64,000 bases of DNA. It comes from Clusia tigrina (lineage: Eukaryota; Arthropoda; Insecta; Diptera; Clusiidae). The position numbers and the translations under genes were made by a program. The notes beneath the pieces were generated by a model. It was not told where the DNA came from. It made no database searches and saw only the letters and a list, made by a program, of their open reading frames with translations. Location of the stretch: assembly GCA_920105625.2 (NCBI GenBank), contig OV050030.1, positions 182,656,315 to 182,720,314 of the forward strand. The letters are read 5' to 3'. Each line of letters opens with the position of its first letter. Positions within the stretch are counted from its first letter, which is position 1. This document shows positions 56,711 through 64,000 of this stretch, piece after piece.

Positions 56711-57465
56711 CAGATGTACACCAGGGATAGCATCTCATTGATATAGCGCAGATACCATTTAGTACCCGCCCCACTCAAACCTGTCTTTTTTCTGGCAGCG
56801 CTGTAGCCGGGAAGCTGCCTCGTCTGTTCTGTACTCGTCGAGGGCTGTGTATTTGGGCCTTGGATGTCGAAGCACCCTCAGCACCCACAGTTCCCCGACT
56901 TTCCTTCAATTTCACGGGTCCAGTTGCCGTCCATGGCGCAGGCGCAGAGTTGTTATCTCTCTTACCTTTGCCCTCAGTATGTCATTTCCGGTTAGGAGTT
57001 AGAACGTGGGGTTCAGTATTTAGTACATTACGTTCCACCTGATTCGCCAGTTGAGTTGCAGAATGTGTTCCTGATAGTTTATTAGTTTTGTTTAAATTGG
57101 GTGTTTCCATATTTAAACCCACGATTGTGTGGGAAAGTAAGTTCGCCGTATCATAGCCGACAGTAACACAGTACCCACGGTTACTCACTGAGGCGGGCAG
57201 GTATCATTGAGGTGCGACGCTAAAATACAGTATGATAACCCCTAACTACAAACATCAAGCTGATGGACGCGTGATATTCCGGCTTAGGGGGGGTGTTTAA
57301 CGACCACCCAGTCGTGTACCTAATTGTGTCTTACGTCTCCAGGCTGACCTCTCCATCATGGGTGACCCTACCGAATTGCATAAGCAGTCCGATGGCACAG
57401 CCCAGCCCTTTAAAGACGCACACAAGCACTACCACCGCGTCAAGGTAAAGGTACGTGGAGGGTTG

Positions 57466-58103
57466 TGGCACGATACAACATACCAAAGGTTTTGATAAAC
57501 GGCAATGGCTCAAATTTTGTGTCGAAATTATTCTCGGAAACTTGCAAAATGCTGGGAATCAAGAAATTGCACATAACACACAGGCTAATGGCTCATTGGA
57601 GCGTAGTCATTGACCTCTCGTAGTTTTGCCAAGGAAGATGGCTCGAATTGGGATCAATGCTGCAACACTGCAATGCATGTACACAACAATACACTACATG
57701 TAACAACAAAGCAAACTCCGTTTAGAAAACTCTACGGTTTGATTTCAACATGCCCGCAAATTTTAAGCGCAAATATGCTCCAGAATACAATACTGATGAT
57801 CCAAATAAAGTGCAAAAATATCAGATACAACGACCGCACGAGTTGGTTAGAGAAAACCAAGATTGTGCTAAACGGGTATCCAGGGAAGCCTCCAACAAGG
57901 TACTAAACCCAGTAGTCTTTCATCTGTGTGACCAAGTACTAATGAAGAATCAGGCTAGGATAAACAAATTCTCACCTGTTTGGATAGGTCCGTATTTGGT
58001 AGCAGAGATCCGCCCAGTTACCACGGTGGTAACGATTAAAGGCAAACCCAAAAAACTCCACAATAATTTTTTAAAATTGTTCCATTTGCGAACTAACAAT
58101 TAA
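57466..58103 (+). pseudogene. A2 integrase, second part
   Basis: Resumes RYNIPKVLINGNGSNFVSKL, where the second catalytic Asp is now Gly. About 11 bases are missing at the YHPQANG block (57578). Frame 57610 reads SFAKEDGSNWDQCCNTAMHV and the last frame (57750-58103) MPANFKRKYAPEYN through KFSPVWIGPYLVAEIRPV, the C-terminal domain. Clearly dead. Confidence 0.85.
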
Positions 58104-58336
58104 AGACATGTGTTGACTTTGTTTTACAAAAGGGAACAGAAGAAGAACAACAAAAATAAGCTTTTATCACGTACGTATATCAAACATAACAGTTCCGGCT
58201 TCCAAAATCAATGGCAACAGAAGTGTGCCAAGTAAACTCGGGCTATAAAAAATGATGTAATATAAGTTTGCTCATTACGTACTATAGCCGAATGAAGCGC
58301 AGTGAAGCAAATAGGAGAAAAATATTTTTTAAATAA
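58104..58336 (+). other. 3' region of A2 up to the Helitron
   Basis: Aligns with 42391-42610 of element A (AGACATGTGTTG near the start, AGCCGAATGAAGC against GGCCGAACGAAGC). Ends at the Helitron insertion point. Confidence 0.8.
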
Positions 58337-58529
58337 TCTATATATATTAAAATGAATGTCTGTTTGTTAGTGACGCTAAGGCTCGACAACGGCTTGACCA
58401 ATATTGATGGAGGTTGTTCGTTGTGGATCTGGGAAGGTTTAGAAATAAAAAAACCTTATACTTTTCCTGGAGAAAAGTCGGAAAATTTAAAAATTCCAAA
58501 AAGGAGTTTTTTTTTTACAAAATTTTTTT

Positions 58530-58975
58530 GCTGGCTGCATGGGATGAGCGGTTGGTTAAGCTCGAAGAGAGCATTGTCACAAAGCTTAACGGGTCTGTGA
58601 AGCTGCTTGAGGATCGTGTTGTGCAGAAAATGAGTGAGTTGGCCGGTGAGTTGTCTAATATCAAGAGAGATTTTAGGCAAATTGAGTCTAGACTGTCGGG
58701 AATTGAACGATCCATCACGGAGGTTTAAACACTGAAGTCAAATGTGCACTCTCTGCAATCCCAAGTGGAAAAATTTGAAGGTGATACTGTCTCAACGGAT
58801 ATTTTAATTAATGGAATACCTGAGACCGAGAGTGAGAGATTGGGTGATACATTTAATAAAATCTGTCAATCGGTCAAATGTGACTCGCCGCGGGTTCGGG
58901 AAGTATTCCGTCTGCGCTCGAACCGTAGCCAATCTCAAAATGGGCACGTATTTTGTAAAGGTATATGGTTATTGG
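58530..58975 (+). pseudogene. LINE 4 ORF1: coiled coil plus RRM-like segment, truncated
   Basis: WDERLVKLEESIVTKLNG to IKRDFRQIESRLSGIERSI is a heptad-rich coiled coil (58545-58720). After a TAA (58726-58728) it continues SNVHSLQSQVEKFEGD, then DILINGIPETESERLGDTFN and REVFRLRSNRSQ, resembling the domain after the coiled coil in CR1/L1-type ORF1s (also likened to FP-type proteins). It ends abruptly at about 58960 (NGHVFCKG), and sequence before ORF2 is lost. The N-terminus is missing too. Confidence 0.65.
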
Positions 58976-59066
58976 TTAATTTTTATAATTTATTTTATAA
59001 ACCTTATTGCTATGGTTTACTATTTAATGTTTGAACTTGCAGTCCTAAGCCTGGCTTCCACTTGTT

Positions 59067-61658
59067 GTGGGTGGTATCGGAGACAGTGCGGATGATGTTA
59101 ATGAAAATCATAAAGTTCTCATTGATATATTGTGCAGGCAGCGTAGGGGTCTCAATATTGTGCATCTTAACGCTAGGAGTCTGAATTCAGAGAAATTAGG
59201 TTACTTGAGATATATTTTTGAGGGCTCTTTAGTGGATGTTATATGTGTCTCGGAAACACGGTTTCAGGATGATGTTTTGGATGCCCATTATGGCATTAAA
59301 GACTACAAGTTAGTAAGGAGTGATGGGCTGAATAAGAGAGGGGGTGGTGTAGCAATATATTGCAAAACTTACCTATATATTGAGTTGTTAAGCTTGTCGT
59401 GGTGGTACAAAAATGTTTCTATCTTGTGTATATAACCCTAATAGAGCATATCAACTTGAACCTTATTTTTCTGAGCTGTCCAATAATTTGGCTGATTATG
59501 ATCGCTTTGTGATTTGTGGCGATTTCAATGTAAATCTGCTGTGTGATAGTAGTGCTAAGAATAAATTATATGAGCTTGTAGCAGCTGCTGGGTTATCTGT
59601 GGTAAACTCGGGTGTACCTACTCGTTATGGAAATAATGTCAACCCTAGTTTGCTTGATTTCTTTCTGGTATCTGATGTCTCATTGATTAGTTTTTTTGAT
59701 CAAATCTCTTTTATTTCCGATCATGATTTAATTTTTTGTACCTTAAACATAACAAGTTGACTTTAATGCTATTGCTTACGAATCACTATTATGTGAGATG
59801 AGTCGGGTGCATTGGGATGAATGATGGTGTCAAACCTCTGTGGATGATAAGTTGGACTTGTTTGTAGGTTGCATTGACAGGATTTTTAATCAATATGTCC
59901 CCATTCGTTCAGTGGCAATTCAGAATGTTTCTTGTCCATGGTACTCTAAGCAAGTTAAATTGGCCATTAGGAATCGAAATAAATTGCATGCTAAATGGAA
60001 AAATAAGCCTACTGTGGATAATTGGAATCGATTTAGGATTGCTCGAAATAAAACTGTATTTATTGTTCGTCAATCCAAAAGAAATGTTTACAATTCCAAG
60101 TTGAAAAGTTGCCTTCCTACCAAGCTACTTTGGAGGAATTTGAGGAACCTTGGAGTGCGTAGTAGTGATAATACTATCTGCAAGTTGGATCCCAGCATTA
60201 TGTGGCTCGGTTTCTCAGCCTGCTCTTGGAATATTTTGTTCTGCAACATTATTAATCATTGCTTTACGACTTCGTGCTTCCCCAGTGCTTGGAAAGTTGG
60301 TATCGTTATTCCAGTAGCTAAGAAATCCTCTGCATTGGAGCCAGGTGATTTTAGACCTATTAGTATTTAAACTTCTCTATCAAAGGTTTGTGAATCACTC
60401 ATGGCTGAGCACATTTCAGGTTACTTTAATCAAAACAATCTTTTCTCTCCTTTGCAGTCTGGTTTTAGATCGGGGTACAGTTGTGCGACTGCTATGCTTA
60501 AGGTTATGGATGATGTTCGGGAAATGTATGACCAAAGTCTTCTTACTTTTCTATGTCTCCTGGATTTCCCCAAGGTTTTTGATAGCGTTAATCATTCGTT
60601 GCTTTGTTTAAAATTAAAGCGGTACTATGGGTTTTGTGACAGTGCAGTTGGCCTTATAAATAGTTATTTAACAATGAGAATACAGCGAGTAAAGGTGGGC
60701 ACTATCTATTCTGATTATAGGCATGCTTTTTCGGGTGTTCCACAGGGATCGATTCTTGGCCCACTCCTGTTTACTATATTTTCAATTCACATATCATCGG
60801 TGTGTAAATACGTAAATATACATGCATATGCTGATGACCTACACATTTATCTTTCTCGGCGCATGGAGTATATTGATGACTTGAGTCTTAAAATGAACGA
60901 AGATCTACATTCTATATTTGATTGGTCAAAAAGAAATGGACTCTTCCTAAATCCGTTAAAATCCTACGTTTTACCAATCTCGAGGAAGAAAGTAGAATTG
61001 GACAAACTTCCTTTGATATATATTGGTGGCGCTCAGCTGAAATTCGTTGAGAGATCATGTAGTTTGGGCTTTCATATTAATTCTTCTTTCACTTGCACTG
61101 ATCAAGTAAATAGTATTGTGAAAAAAGTTTTTTTTGTGCTGAGACAGTTACGGATGTCAGCAGAGTTTACCCCTGTCGAGACTAGGAGAATGTTGGTTAA
61201 GCAGCTGGTTGTACCGATAATTTGCTATTCAGAGCTTGTATATAGTAAGTTGGATTCAAACTCCCTACATAAAATACAAGTTGTGTTTAACTGTTTACAA
61301 GTTTTATGCCACACGATATGTGTTTGGATTACGTAGGTTTGACCATATAACTTCCTGGAAGACAAGTGTTCTTGGATGCAGTATTGAGAACTACTTGCGG
61401 ATCAGAAATTGTATTTTTCTTCACAAGCTGATTCTCACGAGAACTCCTAATTATCTCTTTGAGAAACTTCAGCAGAGCCAATCAAAAAGAAGTCGGTGCA
61501 TGATAATACCTAAGTTTGCCTATTCTAATTCAACTCGATACTTTTTCCTTAATGCCATCAGGATCTGGAATTCGCTGCCTCCAGCTGTGAGAGGCGTGGC
61601 AGGGATTAGTGAGTTTAAGCATTTAGTGATCCAGTACTCTTGTCGAGAGCTACCATAG
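59067..61658 (+). pseudogene. LINE 4 ORF2: endonuclease and RT (CR1-like), broken
   Basis: Endonuclease: GLNIVHLNARSLNSEKLGYL, VDVICVSETRFQDDV, then, after a shift at about 59400, FVICGDFNVNLLCDSSAK and FISDHDLIFC (59715). RT: FRPISI and a TAA at 60368-60370, SPLQSGFRSGYSCATAMLKV, LLDFPKVFDSVNHSLL (Ala-Phe-Asp normally, here Val-Phe-Asp), SGVPQGSILGPLLFTIF and HAYADDLHIYLSRR (60824). The C-terminal part (61236-61658) has YFFLNAIRIWNSLPPAVRGV, the W-N-x-L-P block that closes many CR1/Jockey-type ORF2s. No RNase H. Four or five shifts or stops. Confidence 0.85.
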
Positions 61659-61734
61659 AGCTCTCTAAATTTTTACCCTTGAAAATAACCAACTATCTCT
61701 TTTATTACTCTTTTCTGTCTGTATTATTTTATTT

Positions 61735-61854
61735 ATCATTGTATTAATTTATTTATTTATTTATTTATTATTTATTATTTATTTATTACTTATTTACCTA
61801 TTCATTTTTTATTTTTTTTATTTATCTATTTAATTAGTTGCTAATTTAATTTAT

Positions 61855-61927
<73 letters not shown>
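61735..61927 (+). repeat. (TTTA)n and (TA)n runs in the LINE 4 3' region
   Basis: TTTATTTA-type repeats (61735-61810) followed by an almost pure (TA)n run (61855-61925). Confidence 0.9.
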
Positions 61928-61931
<4 letters not shown>

Positions 61932-62597
61932 TTGATATATAGTTATATATTAAAAGACTTTGTCTTATGTTATAACTTTAAACAATAAATTGAAATTGAA
62001 ATTGAAATTGAAATAGTATCGGTCGGCGTTCCCGACGTACAACGGACCAGCCTAATTATACAGCACGTACGGAAGAGGAAAATGCTACTGCAAGGGAATC
62101 TGCTCGAATCGGAATGATTGAACATCGTGCGCCACAAACACAAGAGGCTCACGAAGCTTACAATGAGTAACAACGATTGAGAAGAAGAAAAGTTCGTGCT
62201 CAGGAAATTCATGACGCAAGAGAACAATGTTTGGCTGCTCGCCGACAACGCCAGCAACAACAACGATTGCCTAATTTGAATATCGAACGTGCAGCCTTTC
62301 GATATGAGCCGGACATTGAATACGGTGCGCACGCATCAGTTCGATTTGGTTCGATGTCTGTCGTTTGCCCGCATTGCGATGCACTGAAATTTCCAAAAGA
62401 ACCGTCCGGATTGTGTTGCGCAAGCGGAAAAGTGAAATTACCAGAGTTACTTCCTCCACCAGAGCCATTGCGGTCGTTGCTTTACGGTGAATCACCAAAT
62501 TCGAATAATTTTTTACAAAATGTATAACGATTGTTTTCAAATGACGTCGTTTGGTGGGGAAATTGTTAATGAACATAATTACAATCCCACATTCAAG

Positions 62598-62676
62598 GTT
62601 AGTTCACCAACAATCTAGCACTTATTATCTCGCCAATAAAATACAGAAATTAACATATTTGTCTGCAACTATACAG
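62598..62676 (+). other. Predicted intron 1 of the Helitron gene (79 nt)
   Basis: GTTAGT at the 5' end and CTGCAACTATACAG at the 3' end. Removal joins NPTFK to ILGQIYLL in phase 0, as the protein family expects; unspliced it holds stops. Confidence 0.75.
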
Positions 62677-63156
62677 ATTCTCGGGCAAATTTATCTTCTT
62701 CCTGGATCGCTGTTGCCGCATCCTGATCAAGATCACAAATATGTCCACATATATTTCCTTGGAGATTCAAATGAAGAAGTGAATCGACGTTGTGCAATTT
62801 TCAATGCGACGAAGAGAGAAATTGTGCAGCAATTGCAAGCCTACTAATTCTATTATTCAAAACTTCGTTAGAAAGGTTGCCATCTGATGATCACAAAATC
62901 GTCATAAAAGCGGACAAACGACCAGCAGGCACTCATGAACGGCAATATAATGCACCGACGGCCGCTGAAATATCAATTGTTGTTGTTGGCGATAATTTAG
63001 AATCCCGTGATATTGTTATTAAACATCCAGCTGGAGATGCATTAGAGCGAATCAGTGAAACTCATCAATCGTATGACTCACTACAATATCCGCTTATGCT
63101 CTGCCGTGGTGAAGATGGTTATCACTTCAGATACAACCTGATCAATCCTGCCAATG

Positions 63157-63214
63157 GTTAGTAAAAGAAAAACAAACACTCTTGATTGCAACTTCGTTTT
63201 TTGTTAACTTTTAG
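63157..63214 (+). other. Predicted intron 2 of the Helitron gene (58 nt)
   Basis: GTTAGT...TTTTTTGTTAACTTTTAG. Removal joins NPAN(G) to VDTNKKVSGMN in frame with the glycine codon split. The size is typical of short fly introns. Confidence 0.8.
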
Positions 63215-64000
63215 GGGTCGATACAAATAAGAAGGTCAGTGGAATGAACTTTTACGCGTATTGATTGATGATTCGCTAAGGAATTGACAACCATCTCTTG
63301 AGATATCGCCGATTATTTCCACAGTATGCAGTTGATGTGTACGTGACGATGGAGACAGAACGTTTCAATTTTATTCATTTCAATCAGACCAAGCTTCGAT
63401 CTGAAGAGTATATTCACTTGCGAGATGCGGTCAATAGCGACGAAGATGTGACAAACCTTGGCCGACTCACGATTTTGCCATCAACATACATTGGCAGCCC
63501 AAGGCACATGCACGAGTACTCACAGGATGCGAATACATACGTGCGGAATTATGGATGGCCGGATTTGTTTGTTACATTCACTTGCAATCCAAAATGCCCA
63601 CAGATAACGGAATTACTGAATCGCGGTCAATCAGGAAGCGATCGTCACGATGTCACAGCACGAGTTTTCAAACAACAGCTACGATATTTGATGGACTTTA
63701 TCGTGAAGCAACGTATATATTGTGCTGTTAGATGCTGGATGTACTCTGTTGAGTGGCATAAAAGAGGTTTGCCGCACGCACACATTCTTCTTCGGATGGT
63801 GGACAAGATTACACCAGATCAAATTGATGACATCATATCTGCGGAAATTCCTGATAGATCCAGAATTATACGAAGTGGTGAAAACCAATACGGTTCATGG
63901 ACCTTGCGCACACTACAACCCCACTTCGGTTTGTATGTGTGACAATAAATGCACGAAACACTATCCACGTGCTTTTCGTTCGGAAACGCATACTGGAAAT

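Larger units (their letters stand above)
52527..57465 (-). mobile_element. LOA-like LINE 3 (minus strand) inside the A2 integrase
   Basis: Flanked by the direct repeat TGGCACGAT (52518-52526 and 57466-57474). The 3' end, on the left, is a short (TAA)n-type repeat. It holds ORF1 and an ORF2 with endonuclease, RT, RNase H and a CCHC end. Same clade as LINE 2 but clearly another family. Many stops and shifts. Confidence 0.9.
51700..58336 (+). mobile_element. Gypsy element A2, a relative of A with most of gag and pol deleted, split by a LINE and a Helitron
   Basis: An LTR end (to 52016), a primer site and then, after only about 60 bases, integrase sequence closely matching A (35560 on). Integrase is interrupted at 52526 by LINE 3, resumes at 57466 and ends at 58103. 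Its 3' region runs to 58336, where the Helitron begins. The A2 LTR is diverged from that of A, so these are related but not identical subfamilies. Confidence 0.8.
58510..62014 (+). mobile_element. CR1-like LINE 4 inside the Helitron
   Basis: ORF1 with coiled coil, ORF2 with endonuclease and RT and no RNase H, then a 3' region with (TTTA)n and (TA)n, ending in about four ATTGAA-type repeats at 61991-62014. The Helitron reading starts right after. Its 3' end is shared with the 80-bp scrap at 6976-7055. The 5' boundary is approximate. Confidence 0.82.
58337..64000 (+). mobile_element. Helitron (rolling-circle transposon), 5' end and Rep part; runs off the window; contains LINE 4
   Basis: The 5' end TCTATATATATTAAAATGAA (58337 on) follows an A, matching the A/T insertion habit and the TC start of Helitrons; the next bases are also typical of insect Helitron 5' ends. 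After about 170 bases it is interrupted by LINE 4 and resumes at about 62015 with the Rep-helicase gene. The helicase part and 3' hairpin lie beyond the window. Confidence 0.82.
62015..64000 (+). pseudogene. Helitron Rep-helicase gene, N-terminal part with two introns; broken, incomplete at window end
   Basis: The Rep domain nicks DNA for rolling-circle transposition. The N-terminal zinc-finger-like region has VVCPHCDALKFPKEPSGLCC (62358) and KLPELLPPPEPLRSLLYGE. A frame slip at about 62522 leads to YNDCFQMTSFGGEIVNEHNY. An intron (62598-62676) and ILGQIYLLPGSLLPHPDQDH follow, then a slip near 62845, then LERLPSDDHKIVIKADKRPA and GEDGYHFRYNLINPANG. A second intron (63157-63214) precedes VDTNKKVSGMNFYAY. 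TGA 63262-63264 and TAA 63277-63279 follow. LGRLTILPSTYIGSPRHMHE, DLFVTFTCNPKCPQI and KRGLPHAHILLRM complete the Helitron_like_N domain; HAH is the HUH metal site (63775). The frame slips again near 63890. The catalytic tyrosines would lie past 64000. Confidence 0.85.

Noticed and set aside
61855..61925. (TA)n as a regulatory or origin-like element
   Set aside because: Plain microsatellite inside the 3' region of LINE 4.
1..64000. CRISPR arrays, rRNA genes, bacterial operons
   Set aside because: No spaced repeat arrays or rRNA segments seen; all content fits an insect nuclear repeat region.

Overview
This window looks like repetitive DNA from a higher fly (Diptera; drosophilid- or tephritid-like). 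The basis is its AT-rich, CGTATGTA-rich spacers and its mix of element families: Jockey-, I-, LOA- and CR1-type LINEs, Ty3/Gypsy and BEL/Pao LTR elements, hAT, mariner and a Helitron. I found no ordinary host gene and no rRNA or CRISPR. Almost every coding segment belongs to a transposable element, and nearly all are broken by frameshifts, stops or deletions. Family names come from motifs read by eye, not from database searches.

Layout. 1-4770: near full-length Jockey-like LINE (+). 5116-7438: dead hAT element holding an 80-bp 3' scrap of the LINE family seen whole at 58.5-62.0 kb. 7830-8767: internally deleted mariner with good terminal inverted repeats (-). 8.8-11.6 kb: BEL/Pao remnant (+). 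11.65-14.46 kb: Gypsy pol remnant with a 3' LTR (+), called G1. 14.46-18.1 kb: mostly unassigned, with two related tRNA-like sequences. 18.1-21.4 kb: two Gypsy pieces (-), G3 and G2, joined through one LTR.

From 21.4 to 48.7 kb lies a nested stack that target-site duplications let one order. An I-like LINE (-) is split at 22290/45402 by a Gypsy element, 'A' (+, 22291-45401). A is itself split twice: by a second LTR retrotransposon, 'U' (-, 26534-34040), and by a LOA-like LINE (+, 36126-41849). Then come a spacer, a second hAT wreck (49.6-51.6 kb), and a second, internally deleted relative of A, 'A2' (+, about 51.7-58.34 kb). A2 is split by another LOA-like LINE (-, 52527-57465) and is followed by a Helitron (+, from 58337 to the window end). 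The Helitron contains a CR1-like LINE (+, about 58.51-62.01 kb).

The most notable object is element U. Between its integrase gene and its 3' polypurine tract and LTR, where some LTR elements keep env, it carries an open frame of about 390 codons (28132 to 26959, minus strand) with one frame slip and one stop. This frame encodes a SUMO-protease-like (Ulp/SENP, C48) domain with the His, Asp, Gln and Cys of the active site all visible. A TATA-like box and a GTAAGT splice-donor-like site lie just upstream. I read this as a host-type protease gene captured by a retrotransposon. The Helitron frame also keeps two short GT-AG introns whose removal leaves an uninterrupted match to the expected protein order.
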